Source: VXRD01 sp965232265 (lineage in GTDB: Bacteria > Latescibacterota > UBA2968). Taken from it: DNA of 64,000 nucleotides. The position numbers and the translations under genes are program-made. The stretch lies in NCBI GenBank assembly GCA_965232265.1, contig CBDDPH010000002.1, forward strand, positions 1,984,001 through 2,048,000. The letters are read 5' to 3'. Below the pieces are notes generated by a model. The model had not been told where the DNA came from, searched no databases, and saw only the letters and a program-made list of their open reading frames with translations. This document shows, in pieces, positions 1 to 8,699 of the stretch; the first letter of the stretch is position 1; every line of letters begins with the position of its first letter.

Positions 1-224
1 GAATTGTGTACCTGGGATTTTGGGCCCCTCAAGCGTCAAAGTGATTCGATTTTGAGCGCGATTTATATCCATTTCTTTTTGCCCCATTTTTGTCTCTTAC
101 TCCGATTCTGCAATCAAAGATATCTCGATTTATGTGAGTACCTTTAACGATTTGTAGATGTTCAGAGCCACAAATTTTCCCCGAGAGTGAGATAATAGCA
201 AAGTACAGAAGCCCTTATACAGTG

Positions 225-698
225 TCAAGTCTCGCGTACGTAAGTTCCGCTGCGTCCGCCACTTTTTTGCAAGAGACAGATTTCTCCGATGACCATGTTG
301 CGATCTGCTGCTTTGCACATGTCGTATATGGTCAAGAGGGCGACGCTTACGGCAGTGAGCGCTTCCATTTCGACGCCTGTGCGGTCGGGTACGCGCACCG
401 TTGCACGCGCTGTAATGCTCGCGTTTTCGATTTCAAAATTGAGTTCAATGCCCGTAATGCCCAGCGGGTGACACATGGGGATGAGGTCAGAGGTGCGTTT
501 GGCGGCCATGATGCCCGCAATACGCGCGGTTTCCAGCACATTGCCTTTGGGGATATTTCCCCCGGTGATGAGTTGTAGGGTTTCGGGCTGCATGTCAATT
601 TTGCCCGATGCGATCGCCTCGCGGTCTGTCACAGTTTTGTCTGTGACATCCACCATTTTTACGGATCCCTGTTCGTCAATATGTGTCAATTTTGCCAT
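225..698 (-). CDS. moaC: Cyclic pyranopterin monophosphate synthase MoaC
   Basis: MoaC converts the 8-oxo-GTP-derived MoaA product to cyclic pyranopterin monophosphate in molybdenum cofactor synthesis (cytosol). The 157 residues are normal family length. Visible family signatures are the N-terminal MVDVTDK segment, KRTSDLIPMCHPL in the middle and DRTGVEMEALTAVSVALL with YDMCKA toward the end. It starts 6 nt after the moeA stop, so the two are surely co-transcribed. MoaA and MoaB are not in the window. Identification is firm. Confidence 0.97.
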   Translation of the reverse strand: MAKLTHIDEQGSVKMVDVTDKTVTDREAIASGKIDMQPETLQLITGGNIPKGNVLETARIAGIMAAKRTSDLIPMCHPLGITGIELNFEIENASITARATVRVPDRTGVEMEALTAVSVALLTIYDMCKAADRNMVIGEICLLQKSGGRSGTYVRET

Positions 699-704
699 GT
701 TCGT

Positions 705-1928
705 TTACCAGCTATTGAATAAAATGAGGTCTAATTCAGTGCCCGCAGGTACATGGGCATCTTCGGCGTTGACTACGAATAAGCTGTTTGCACGGGCCAT
801 TGAAAACAGGTCCGCCGAGCCGTGGTGTCCGACCCAGGTGCTTTCCCAAACGCCGTTTTTGCCCGGAACGCTGTGCGCGGGTACAAATTGCTTTCGCCCG
901 GGCGTTTGTCGAAAGTCGGCACTGAGCACTGTGCGGACAGTGGGGAGGTGCGGATCTGTCATGCATTGCATTTTTTTAATCGCAGGGCGCATGAGCAATT
1001 CCAGGCCGACTACGGAAGATACCGGGTTGCCGGGTAAGCCAAAGACCTGTCGCGCACCTTTGACGCCATAAGTCAGGGGTTTGCCGGGTTTCATGCGGAT
1101 GCGGTCAAAGAGTACTTCGACACCCAGGTCTCGCATGCCGTCTTGCACCAGGTCGTATTCGCCAGCGGAGACGCCGCCCGATAGGGCGACTATATCGCAG
1201 GTTTCGAGACCTTCGCCGATGGTTTGTATCAACGCCTGGATATCGTCTTCTACAATGCCGAGATAGCGCGCCTGCGCCCCCGAGCGCAAGACTTGAGCTG
1301 CCATTGAGTACCCATTGCTATTTCGTATTTGCCCGGGTTTGGGTTTTTGGTGGGGTTCCACCACTTCGCTGCCGGTTGCCACAATGCCGACTACGGGTTG
1401 GCGATAGATCTCGACATGGATATGTCCCACAGCGGCGAGGATGCCGACTTCGGGGGGGCGTATGACTGTGTTGGCGTGTAATACGACCTGATTGACACGC
1501 ACATCTTCGCCGAGGCGGGCGATATTTCTGCCTGTTTCTGTGGTGTCGAGTACGCGCACCTTTTTGGCGTCCGTTTGGGGTTTTGTGTCTTCGACCATGA
1601 TTACCGTGTCTGCGCCATCGGGTACGGGCGCGCCCGTCATAATTTGAGCGGCTTGCCCACATTCCACGCGCTTTTGCGGCACGGTGCCCGCTGGAATTTC
1701 TTCGATCACATCGAGCATGATCGGTGTGTCTTTGGATGCGGATGCGATATCTGCGCCCTGGAGGGCATAACCATCCATGAGGGCTTTGTCGAAGGGCGGC
1801 ATGTCGATATCTGATCGCACATCTTCGGATAAAACGCGCCCGAGTACGTCGTCCAAGCCAACGCGAATTTTGTCAATTGTCCGGGTGTTTTCCATTACAA
1901 TGCGAATGGCATCATCCATTTCAATCAT
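705..1928 (-). CDS. moeA: Molybdopterin molybdenumtransferase MoeA
   Basis: MoeA inserts molybdate into adenylated molybdopterin. The 407 residues match the usual length of about 400. Visible signatures: DKALMDGYA near residue 45, QIMTGAPVPDGADTV near 95, ATGSEVV near 190, SGGVSAGEYDLV near 255, KPGKPLTYG and GLPGNPVSS near 285-305, and a C-terminal domain IV. It is first gene of a moeA-moaC operon reading away from the AbiE locus; the 75-bp gap upstream must hold promoters for both directions. Confidence 0.96.
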   Translation of the reverse strand: MIEMDDAIRIVMENTRTIDKIRVGLDDVLGRVLSEDVRSDIDMPPFDKALMDGYALQGADIASASKDTPIMLDVIEEIPAGTVPQKRVECGQAAQIMTGAPVPDGADTVIMVEDTKPQTDAKKVRVLDTTETGRNIARLGEDVRVNQVVLHANTVIRPPEVGILAAVGHIHVEIYRQPVVGIVATGSEVVEPHQKPKPGQIRNSNGYSMAAQVLRSGAQARYLGIVEDDIQALIQTIGEGLETCDIVALSGGVSAGEYDLVQDGMRDLGVEVLFDRIRMKPGKPLTYGVKGARQVFGLPGNPVSSVVGLELLMRPAIKKMQCMTDPHLPTVRTVLSADFRQTPGRKQFVPAHSVPGKNGVWESTWVGHHGSADLFSMARANSLFVVNAEDAHVPAGTELDLILFNSW

Positions 1929-2003
1929 AACTTTACTCCTTGTCTCTGGTGTCTATCGCGCATAATATACGCAAACTCGCCCGAAGTATCTGAGATTTTT
2001 TTA

Positions 2004-2047
2004 TTGTTTTTTTCATACAGTATGTCGATATTTGTTCGACATACTGT
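2004..2047 (+). promoter_or_regulatory. Probable promoter and 12-bp inverted-repeat operator of the AbiE locus
   Basis: A perfect inverted repeat, ACAGTATGTCGA (2017-2028) and TCGACATACTGT (2036-2047), is separated by 7 nt. A plausible promoter (TTGTTT at 2004-2009, GATATT at 2027-2032, 17-nt spacer) overlaps it. AbiE antitoxins are known to repress their own operon by binding inverted repeats in the promoter, so this is the likely operator. The promoter boxes are weak matches; the repeat itself is unambiguous. Confidence 0.75.
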
Positions 2048-2081
2048 GTTTAAAACGACAATATTTTTGATTGGAAAAATC

Positions 2082-2741
2082 GTGATAGAACGTATCAGAC
2101 AGCAGATTCCACACGAAGAGTTTGATTATTTGGCTCTTTTGGACTGTTTGAAATGTTATGCCCATCCGCGTGACAAAATCACGGACTTGTTGCGGAAGGG
2201 GTGGATCATCCGCGTGAAAAAGGGGTTATACGTCTTTGGCGATTCTTATGCGCGCGGTGCCTACGCGAGAGAAGTGCTGGCAAATTTGATCTATGGACCG
2301 TCTTATATTTCAATGGACTACGCCCTGTATTATTACGGTCTGATTCCCGAGCGCGTTGAAACGATCACGTCGGTTACGTGTGGTCACAACAGGACATTCT
2401 CTACACCTGTGGGAAAATTTACCTACCGCGGAGTGCCCCTTTTGGCCTATCAGACGGGGGTGCAACGCGTTGAATCGGAATCCAATCGCGCCTTTTTGAT
2501 GGCGACGCCGGAAAAGGCACTGGCAGATAAAGTGCGAAATCAACGCGGGTATGCGATTCGCTCGCAGCGCGATATGAAAGCCTATTTGTTTGACGACCTG
2601 CGCGTTGACGAAGATCTGTTCTACAGTCTCGATGCAGACAAATTGTGCGATATTGTCGTGCGTTATCGCTCTCAAAAACTTCGGCTGTTGCAGGCATTGC
2701 TCTATCGACACCGGCGTTCAGAGGTCGCCGTTTATGCATGA
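2082..2741 (+). CDS. abiEi: AbiEi-type antitoxin (type IV toxin-antitoxin, transcriptional repressor)
   Basis: Antitoxin half of an AbiE-like abortive-infection system. The N-terminus has a winged-helix region (LLRKGWIIRVKKGLYVFG) and the body reads YISMDYALYYYGLIPE and ATPEKALADKV, typical of the AbiEi/YPO family. The frame is open from a TTG at 2004, but that would place the operator palindrome inside the coding region and adds a hydrophobic non-family N-terminus. I choose GTG 2082 (219 residues); TTG 2067 is an alternative. It overlaps the toxin gene by 8 nt, which implies translational coupling. Known antitoxins of this class do not bind the toxin but counteract its activity and repress transcription. 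Confidence 0.85.
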   Translation: MIERIRQQIPHEEFDYLALLDCLKCYAHPRDKITDLLRKGWIIRVKKGLYVFGDSYARGAYAREVLANLIYGPSYISMDYALYYYGLIPERVETITSVTCGHNRTFSTPVGKFTYRGVPLLAYQTGVQRVESESNRAFLMATPEKALADKVRNQRGYAIRSQRDMKAYLFDDLRVDEDLFYSLDADKLCDIVVRYRSQKLRLLQALLYRHRRSEVAVYA

Positions 2742-3591
2742 AGCGGTCCGTCAGATGTTGGAAAAATACGATTGCCGACGGCGCGAGGATTATGTGCAGG
2801 CTCTCCGCGAAATATTGCAGGAAATCGCCTTACTCGGTCTGTGGCGCAGCAAATTTTTTGAACGGGCAGCTTTTTATGGGGGCACATCGCTGCGAATAGT
2901 GCATGGGTTAGACCGTTTTTCAGAGGATATGGACTTTTCGCTTTTGTGTCCGGAACAAAATTTCAATTTGGGCAGGTATGGCGATGCGCTGCAGCGGGAA
3001 GTGCGCGCTTATGGCTTTGATGTTTGGACCAATACAAAAATCAAGCGAACCCCCAGTGCGATACAGTCGGCATTTCTCAAAGCGAATACGCTCAAACAAC
3101 TTTTGATTATCGAAGCAGGAGAAGAAATTGTACGCACACTGCCCAAAGGACAACAGTTGAAAATCAAATTGGAAGTGGATACCGATCCGCCCGGGGGATT
3201 TGAAACAGAAATCGCGTATTTGTTACAGCCGATTCCCTTTTCTGTGCGCGTCTATGCCCTGCCCGATTTGTTTGCGGGGAAAATGCACGCTTTGTTATGT
3301 CGAAAGTGGAAACAAAGGGTCAAGGGACGCGATTGGTATGATCTGGTCTGGTATGTGACGCATCACCCCACATTGCATTTATCGCATCTGGAACGGCGTT
3401 TGCGACAAAGCGGCGACCGCGATGTTGTCACGCCGCAAGTATTTAGAAAGGACTTGCACGATGCGATTGATGCATTAGATGTCGATCAGGACAAAAGAGA
3501 TATCGAACCCTTTGTCAGAAATCCCGAAGTACTGGAAATCTGGTCTCACGATTTTTTTCACACGCTTGTAGATCGCATTCAACTTATATGA
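2734..3591 (+). CDS. abiEii: AbiEii-type nucleotidyltransferase toxin
   Basis: Toxin half of the AbiE pair: a DUF1814/AbiEii nucleotidyltransferase of 285 residues from ATG 2734. Motif I GGTSLRIVHG (about 52-61) and the metal-binding SEDMDFSLL (about 67-75) are intact, as are KIKLEVDTDPP and the late RDWYDLVWY motif. Family members transfer nucleotides (shown for tRNA 3' ends in related MenT/AbiEii enzymes) and arrest growth on phage infection. The frame is open further upstream inside abiEi, but ATG 2734, overlapping the antitoxin stop, gives the family N-terminus. All visible catalytic residues are present, so the pair is probably active. Confidence 0.88.
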   Translation: MHEAVRQMLEKYDCRRREDYVQALREILQEIALLGLWRSKFFERAAFYGGTSLRIVHGLDRFSEDMDFSLLCPEQNFNLGRYGDALQREVRAYGFDVWTNTKIKRTPSAIQSAFLKANTLKQLLIIEAGEEIVRTLPKGQQLKIKLEVDTDPPGGFETEIAYLLQPIPFSVRVYALPDLFAGKMHALLCRKWKQRVKGRDWYDLVWYVTHHPTLHLSHLERRLRQSGDRDVVTPQVFRKDLHDAIDALDVDQDKRDIEPFVRNPEVLEIWSHDFFHTLVDRIQLI

Positions 3592-3599
3592 GGAGCAAT

Positions 3600-4319
3600 A
3601 TGTCCAAGACAGCAATTATTACTGGTGCAGGCACCGGCATTGGTGCGGGCATTGCCGTCGCGTTTGCCGAAGCGGGCTATAATCTCGCGCTCGTGGGGCG
3701 GCGCGTAGAACCGCTTGAAGAAACGGCGCGGCAATGCGGCTCTGCCAATATCGAGATTTGCGCTGCCGATGTTGCCGACCGCGAGGCGGTTCAAGTGCTT
3801 GCCGAACAAACGGTCGCGGCTTTTGGTCGCATCGATATTTTGGTGAATAACGCGGGTATCAATACCAAAAAACGCCATTTGAACGATATTTCGGATGAAG
3901 ACTGGGACCGCGTTATGGAGATCAATCTCACGGGTGCTTTTAATGCGTTTCGCGCTGTTTTGCCACACATGAAAGCGCGAAATGACGGTCTGGTGATCAA
4001 TGTCTCATCTATGGCTGGCAAAAGAGCGGGGATGATCAGTGGTGTGGCTTATAGCGCGTCCAAATTTGGCATGGCTGCGCTGAACCAATCGATCAATGTC
4101 GAGTTTCGAGAGGAGGGCATTCGCGCCTGCTGTATTTATCCCGGCGAAGTCGATACCCCCATTTTAGACCACCGTCCCAATCCCGTCTCTGATGAAAAAC
4201 GCGCCGCGGCACTTTTGCCCGAAGACATTGCCGCCGCCGCACTTATGGTCGCGCAGATGCCAGACCGCGTCATTGTCGAAGAAATTACCATTTTCCCGCG
4301 TCGCGTGGTTGGGAGATAG
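3600..4319 (+). CDS. SDR-family NAD(P)-dependent oxidoreductase
   Basis: Short-chain dehydrogenase of 239 residues; substrate unknown. Rossmann glycine motif TGAGTGIGAG near residues 9-18, NNAG near 88, catalytic Ser in INVSS and Tyr/Lys in YSASKF near 150. The preferred start is ATG 3600, preceded by GAGGAG; an ATG at 3588 overlaps the toxin stop. Only 28 bp separate it from the RNase G gene. The C-terminus lacks the long substrate lid of steroid-type SDRs. Sequence does not decide between sugar, fatty-acyl or other alcohol substrates. Confidence 0.85.
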   Translation: MSKTAIITGAGTGIGAGIAVAFAEAGYNLALVGRRVEPLEETARQCGSANIEICAADVADREAVQVLAEQTVAAFGRIDILVNNAGINTKKRHLNDISDEDWDRVMEINLTGAFNAFRAVLPHMKARNDGLVINVSSMAGKRAGMISGVAYSASKFGMAALNQSINVEFREEGIRACCIYPGEVDTPILDHRPNPVSDEKRAAALLPEDIAAAALMVAQMPDRVIVEEITIFPRRVVGR

Positions 4320-4346
4320 ACGAAATATCAGTAAGGAAAAAATAAA

Positions 4347-5885
4347 ATGAAAACCGAAATTATCATTAATGTCGCTTCACACGAGTCGCGAATTGCCATT
4401 CTCGAAGATGGCCGGCTCGCGGAAATTCTCGTGGAACGCGCTGAAAAAGAACGCATGGTTGGCGATATTTATCAGGGTGTTGTCACGGCTGTTTTGCCCG
4501 CTCTGCAGGCCGCCTTTGTCGATATTGGACAGGAAAAAGCGGGATTTTTGCACGTCTCGGATATGCCTGGCTCGCCCGGCTCTATGGTTGAACTCGACTC
4601 GGAAATTCTGGGAGATATCCGGAATCAAAATGGGCAGGGCAAGTTCAATATCGATGAGCTTGTGTCCAAGGGGCAGGAGATCATTGTGCAGATCAAAAAA
4701 GAGGCCATCAATACAAAAGGACCGCGCATTACTGCCGTGCCATCGCTCGCTGGTCGGTTTATGGTGCTCGTGCCCGATGGCGATAAAGTGGGCGTGTCGC
4801 GCAAAATTACCAACTGGCGTGAAAAGCGGCGGCTTCGGGATATCGGGGACAGTATCAAGCCCGAGGGCTTTGGCCTTATTGTGCGTACCGAAGCCCGTAG
4901 TAAAGGGGAGCGGGAGCTCAGGCGCGACCTCAAGCAGCTTTTGACAACGTGGAAGCGGCTTCAAAAACAGGGCAAAAAGAGCAGCGGTCCCAGGTTGCTT
5001 TACAAAGAAGTGGGCATGACGTCTGGTCTTATCCGCGATTTGTTCACTGAGAATGTGGACCGCCTCGTCGTGGATTCAAAACGCGAATACAAGGAAATTC
5101 AGGCATATCTCAAAGGGGTTTCGCCCGAGTTGCGCCGAACCGTCGAATACTACGGCGATACGCGACCGATTTTCGACGCTTTTGGCATTGAGGCTGAAAT
5201 TGAAAAACTCACCGAACGCAGGGTCTGGTTCAAAGGCGGTGGTTATCTGGTTATTGATCCGACAGAAGCGCTGGTTGCCATCGATGTCAACAGCGGGCGC
5301 AGCGTGAGTAAAGGGCGTGCCAAACAGGATGAGACGGTGCTGAAGACCAATTTAGAGGCTGCCCGAGAAGTGGCTCGCCAACTCCGGTTGCGCGATATGG
5401 GCGGGCTTGTGGTTGTCGATTTTATCGATATGGACCATGCGCGAGATCGCAAGCGCGTGGAAGATGAAATGCGTCAGGCTATTCGCCGCGATCGGTCCAG
5501 GATCCGATATTCGCGGATTACGGATTTTGGTCTGATGGAGATGACCCGCCAGCGCGTGCGTCCCAGTTTGATGGCGACCTATTCTGCGCCCTGCCCGCAA
5601 TGCCATGGCACGGGTCACATTCCGAGCCAGGAAACCGTGTTGTCGCGCATCGAACGCTGGCTCAAACGCTCTCGCGCCGCCGCGCTCGAACGACGGCTCA
5701 CGGTGCAGGTTCATCCCACACTCGGGTTTTATTTGCTCGAAAATCGCAGAGAGCGTCTCAAAGCGATTCGCAAATCCACTCGGGTTTGGCTCGACGTGGA
5801 GTCGGCTTCGGATTTGAGGGAAGAAGATTATCGCATTTTTTCCAGAAAGCGGAAGGTCGATGTGACAAATGAAGTTCAAACTTGA
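4347..5885 (+). CDS. rng: Ribonuclease G (RNase E/G family)
   Basis: Endoribonuclease for rRNA and mRNA processing; 512 residues, RNase G-sized with no long RNase E scaffold tail. An S1-like domain lies at about 37-130 (MVGDIYQGVVTAVLPALQAAF, continuing to the VSDMPG region). The catalytic DNase I-like part contains AIDVNSGR near 310 and VVVDFIDM near 355, supplying the two metal-binding Asp residues. The Zn-link motif CPQCHGTG lies near 415. The N-terminus MKTEIIINVA fits the family. It precedes rplU-rpmA, an order common in many bacteria. Confidence 0.95.
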   Translation: MKTEIIINVASHESRIAILEDGRLAEILVERAEKERMVGDIYQGVVTAVLPALQAAFVDIGQEKAGFLHVSDMPGSPGSMVELDSEILGDIRNQNGQGKFNIDELVSKGQEIIVQIKKEAINTKGPRITAVPSLAGRFMVLVPDGDKVGVSRKITNWREKRRLRDIGDSIKPEGFGLIVRTEARSKGERELRRDLKQLLTTWKRLQKQGKKSSGPRLLYKEVGMTSGLIRDLFTENVDRLVVDSKREYKEIQAYLKGVSPELRRTVEYYGDTRPIFDAFGIEAEIEKLTERRVWFKGGGYLVIDPTEALVAIDVNSGRSVSKGRAKQDETVLKTNLEAAREVARQLRLRDMGGLVVVDFIDMDHARDRKRVEDEMRQAIRRDRSRIRYSRITDFGLMEMTRQRVRPSLMATYSAPCPQCHGTGHIPSQETVLSRIERWLKRSRAAALERRLTVQVHPTLGFYLLENRRERLKAIRKSTRVWLDVESASDLREEDYRIFSRKRKVDVTNEVQT

Positions 5886-5910
5886 CATAAAGTACGACTT
5901 CGGATAAATT
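5882..5910 (+). promoter_or_regulatory. Possible promoter for rplU-rpmA
   Basis: TTGACA (5882-5887) overlaps the rng stop codon; TAAATT (5905-5910) follows after 17 nt. The remaining 88 nt before the L21 start would be an untranslated leader, possibly for ribosomal-protein feedback, though I see no decisive structure in it. Confidence 0.45.
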
Positions 5911-5998
5911 CGACTCTCTTTGGATTTCCCGATCTGCGTTGGGAAGTCTGTTTGCAATAAAAATGGGGGGACAGGAACAATTTCTGGAGGTTTTGAGT

Positions 5999-6316
5999 AT
6001 GTATGCAGTGGTCGATATTGCTGGTAGCCAATACAAGGTGGAAGAGGGCGATCATATCCGCGTGGCGCGGCGCGATGCCGAGGCGGGGGATTCACTTACT
6101 TTTTCCAATGTATTGCTCGTAGGTGGCAGTGATGACGTTAAAGTGGGTACGCCTCTGGTTGAAGGGGCTGCCGTCGAGGCGCGTGTGAAGGGACATGGTC
6201 TCGCAGACAAGGTCACGGTTTTTAAGATGAAGCGCCGCAAAAATTACCGGCGCAAGAGAGGTCATCGGCAATCTTATACCGATCTGCAGGTTGAAAAAAT
6301 TGTAGCGGAAAGCTAA
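5999..6316 (+). CDS. rplU: 50S ribosomal protein L21
   Basis: Large-subunit protein of 105 residues, standard length. Opens MYAVVDIAGSQYKVEEGD and ends in the basic RRKNYRRKRGHRQ region typical of L21. The start ATG 5999 has TGGAGG eight bases upstream; the frame stays open to 5939 but no family residues lie there. L27 follows after 17 bp with its own Shine-Dalgarno (GAGGAG). Confidence 0.97.
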   Translation: MYAVVDIAGSQYKVEEGDHIRVARRDAEAGDSLTFSNVLLVGGSDDVKVGTPLVEGAAVEARVKGHGLADKVTVFKMKRRKNYRRKRGHRQSYTDLQVEKIVAES

Positions 6317-6333
6317 AATCGAGGAGATTTATC

Positions 6334-6585
6334 ATGGCACATAAAAAAGGTGTTGGCAGTTCGAGAAATGGCAGAGATAGCGCGGGAAGACGCCTGGGTG
6401 TGAAATCCCCTGGCGGTCAGGTTGTCTCTGCAGGGACAATTATTGTGCGCCAGCGCGGTACAAAAATTCATCCCGGCAATAATGTTCGCAAGGGTAAAGA
6501 CGATACGTTGTTTTCGCTTATTGATGGCCGCGTCAAGTTTGAGCACCTCGGTAAGAAGCGCAAGAAGGTCAGTGTTTATGGGTGA
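6334..6585 (+). CDS. rpmA: 50S ribosomal protein L27
   Basis: Large-subunit protein of 83 residues whose N-terminus reaches the peptidyl-transferase centre. MAHKKGVGSSRNGRDS starts directly with the mature-type sequence, so there is no Firmicutes-style cleavable extension. GGQVVSAGTIIVRQRGTK is the family core. Co-transcribed with rplU. Downstream (6586-6686) are short degenerate GCAGATGGACGCAGAT-type repeats seen elsewhere in the window. Confidence 0.97.
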   Translation: MAHKKGVGSSRNGRDSAGRRLGVKSPGGQVVSAGTIIVRQRGTKIHPGNNVRKGKDDTLFSLIDGRVKFEHLGKKRKKVSVYG

Positions 6586-6686
6586 TCCGCAGATGGACGC
6601 AGATAAGCGCAGATAAAAGGCAAGATGTAGGCGCGGTAGGCGCCTGCATTGAAATCCGTCCGTTATCTATGGCAAGAGAATAATCC

Positions 6687-7613
6687 GTGAACAAAATTGG
6701 GATTGTTGGTGCTGGCAATGTGGGGGCGACTTCTGCACAGCGCATTGCCGAGAGAGAATTGGCCCGCGAGGTTGTGCTTCTCGATGTGGCCGAGGGTATT
6801 CCGCAGGGCAAGGGCCTCGATATGGCGGAGTCTGCACCTGTCGAGCGTTTTGATACCCGCCTGATTGGCAGCAATGACCCCAGCGCGCTTGCGGGGTGTG
6901 ATCTCGTGGTGATTACCGCTGGGATTGCGCGCAAGCCCGGTATGAGTCGGGATGATTTGCAGGCGACCAATGCCGATATTGTCGGTACGGTGTCCGAGAG
7001 CGTGCGGGATGTCGCGCCCCATGCGATTGTGATTGTGGTGTCCAATCCGCTGGATGTGATGACGTATGTGGCGTTGCAAAAGACCGGCTTTCCCCCGCAT
7101 CGCGTGGTCGGGATGGCCGGTATTCTCGATTCTGCGCGGTTTCGATTTTTTATTGCCGAGGCGCTCGATGTTTCCGTTGAAGATGTGACGGCGTTTGTGC
7201 TGGGTGGTCACGGCGATTCTATGGTTCCGCTGCCTCGCTATTCTTCTGTTGCGGGGATTCCGCTTACCGAGTTGCTCGATGGTGATACTATTGAGGCGAT
7301 TGTGCAGCGGACGCGGGATGGGGGTGCGGAGATTGTGGGGCATTTGAAGACGGGGAGTGCGTATTATGCACCGGCGTCAGCGGTTGCCGAGATGACTGCG
7401 GCGATTGTGCGCGATAAGAAACGCATTTTGCCCTGTGCGGCGTATCTGACTGGGCAATACGGTATCCACGATCTTTTTGTGGGTGTGCCCATAAAGCTCG
7501 GCGCCCAGGGCGTTGAGAGCATTATCGAAATTGGCCTGACGCCAGAAGAGACCGTAGCCCTGCAAAAATCCGCCGACGAGGTGCGAGAAAATATTGCGAA
7601 ACTCGCGTTGTGA
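6687..7613 (+). CDS. mdh: Malate dehydrogenase (LDH-like type)
   Basis: NAD-dependent oxidation of malate to oxaloacetate; 308 residues from a GTG start. Rossmann motif GIVGAGNVGAT at the N-terminus, Arg-containing loop IARKPGMSRDDL near 90-101, substrate Arg in GMAGILDSARFR near 150, and catalytic His in GGHGDSMVPL near 175. The Arg in the mobile loop favours malate over lactate. The N-terminus and length match the tetrameric LDH-like MDH of FCB and Chlorobi bacteria. A strong hairpin terminator follows. Confidence 0.95.
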   Translation: MNKIGIVGAGNVGATSAQRIAERELAREVVLLDVAEGIPQGKGLDMAESAPVERFDTRLIGSNDPSALAGCDLVVITAGIARKPGMSRDDLQATNADIVGTVSESVRDVAPHAIVIVVSNPLDVMTYVALQKTGFPPHRVVGMAGILDSARFRFFIAEALDVSVEDVTAFVLGGHGDSMVPLPRYSSVAGIPLTELLDGDTIEAIVQRTRDGGAEIVGHLKTGSAYYAPASAVAEMTAAIVRDKKRILPCAAYLTGQYGIHDLFVGVPIKLGAQGVESIIEIGLTPEETVALQKSADEVRENIAKLAL

Positions 7614-7649
7614 ATGTTGACCTAAAAAAATAAAAGTGGTTTCACAGTC

Positions 7650-7697
7650 AGCCCGTTCAATCTCCCAATAGGAGGGTAGTTGGACGGGCTTTTATCT
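7650..7697 (+). terminator. Rho-independent terminator after mdh
   Basis: AGCCCGTTCAA (7650-7660) pairs with TTGGACGGGCT (7680-7690), with an inner CTCC/GGAG stem and a following T-rich run. The arm sequence closely matches the terminator at 9242-9272 on the other side of the remnant region. Confidence 0.8.
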
Positions 7698-7725
7698 TAT
7701 GTGTAAAAAAAGGGAGGACGGTCAC

Positions 7726-7905
7726 ATGCAAGATAGCCAGGTCAATCGCATTCCCAACTTTATCTGGGGCATTGCCGACGATGTGTTGCGCGATCTGTAC
7801 GTGCGGGGCAAGTACCGCGATATTATTCTGCCGATGACGGTGATTCGGCGGCTGGACGCGGCGCTCGAGCCGAGCCGATATTTTGAATTTAGAACGTGCG
7901 AATGA
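7726..7905 (+). pseudogene. N-terminal remnant of a type I restriction-modification methyltransferase subunit (HsdM)
   Basis: 59 codons from ATG 7726 (GGGAGG upstream) encode NFIWGIADDVLRDLYVRGKY and ILPMTVIRRLDAALEP, which is the conserved start of HsdM_N/N6-DNA-methylase proteins. A full HsdM is about 500 residues with DPACGTG and NPPY motifs; neither is present, and the frame stops at 7905. No HsdS or HsdR lies nearby. This is a truncated remnant, not a working methylase. Confidence 0.75.
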
Positions 7906-8084
7906 AGGCGTACTGGCAGAGATTATTGGGAGATAATACCCTACCAATGCAACCCCCTGCTTAAAACGTACAGGGGCAGGCTTGAATATGCGGATAAAGT
8001 TGGCTATAATAAATGTGGCATTAATAGGATTACTGTTCTTTTGGCTGGCAAAATGCTCATGAGGCCATCACGAGGAGAATAACA
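7906..8084. other. Intergenic stretch without a recognisable gene
   Basis: Between the HsdM remnant and the DUF433 gene. I see no further methylase homology in any frame; a GAGGAGAATAAC Shine-Dalgarno region serves the next gene. Confidence 0.5.
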
Positions 8085-8393
8085 ATGGCAATAAAATCTT
8101 TAGATCAACATATTGAGATTACCCCCGGTATATGCAGCGGCAAGCCGCGTATTGCCGGGCATCGCATTACCGTGGCGCACATCGCCATCTGGCATGAACG
8201 CCTGGGCAAATGTGCAGATGAAATCGCCACGGAATACGATTTGACCCTGGCCGATGTGTATGCGGCACTGGCCTACTATTTTGATCACCGCGAGGAGATT
8301 GACCAATCGATTAAAGAGGGGGAAGAATTTGTGAAGGCATTCCGCAAACAGACCTTCTCAAAGCTGGCTGAAAAGTTGCAAGAAAAGAGATAA
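8085..8393 (+). CDS. DUF433 family protein (putative antitoxin)
   Basis: 102 residues. The N-terminal ITPGICSGKPRIAGHRITVAH and central DLTLADVYAALAYYFDHREEI are the DUF433 signature (small winged-helix/RHH-like proteins, often antitoxins of DUF5615 PIN-like toxins). GAGGAG lies 7 nt before the start. The partner toxin frame follows at once but is broken after 18 codons, leaving this as an orphan antitoxin. Confidence 0.82.
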   Translation: MAIKSLDQHIEITPGICSGKPRIAGHRITVAHIAIWHERLGKCADEIATEYDLTLADVYAALAYYFDHREEIDQSIKEGEEFVKAFRKQTFSKLAEKLQEKR

Positions 8394-8394
8394 T

Positions 8395-8451
8395 GTGGCG
8401 AAGATTAAATTCTACACGGATGAGCACATTCCAGAACTGACAGAGATATAA
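8395..8451 (+). pseudogene. Truncated DUF5615 (Mut7-C/PIN-like) toxin remnant
   Basis: A GTG start 1 nt after the DUF433 stop reads KIKFYTDEHIPELTEI and then stops. FYTDEHIP is the conserved first strand and metal-binding Asp/Glu of DUF5615 PIN-like toxins, normally about 110-120 residues. The rest is lost or scrambled. Gene order (DUF433 then DUF5615) is the family norm, supporting the reading despite the short match. Confidence 0.6.
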
Positions 8452-8699
8452 CCAAATTTTATCATTTGCCCGACAGAGTTTCTATCTGGTAATTGACGCA
8501 AAGTGGGTCGAGAAGCTGTAAATTTCACTTAACTTATTTATTTTACTTCAATTATGTTAATTGACGGTCATTTGCTTGACGGTTGCTTGACGGTTGTTTG
8601 ATAGAAAACCCGAAAAATGACTCGGTGGAATAGATTCATTTTCGTAACTTATTGTTATTCAATCAGTTCTTGTTTTGCAATTTGTTTGACGGTTGTTTG
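8452..8699. repeat. AT-rich spacer with four TTGACGG(TTG) direct repeats
   Basis: No gene visible. TTGACGG occurs at 8561, 8576, 8587 and 8686; the last two copies continue as TTGACGGTTGTTTGAT followed by an A/G and GAAA. The repeats could be regulator sites or debris of the element that carried the neighbouring toxin-antitoxin genes. Confidence 0.5.

Noticed and set aside
1..224. A gene at the left edge
   Set aside because: No frame longer than about 60 codons with plausible coding character; only an intergenic tail after moaC is visible.
2004..2081. Antitoxin start at TTG 2004
   Set aside because: It would code through the promoter and operator palindrome and gives a hydrophobic N-terminus not seen in the family.
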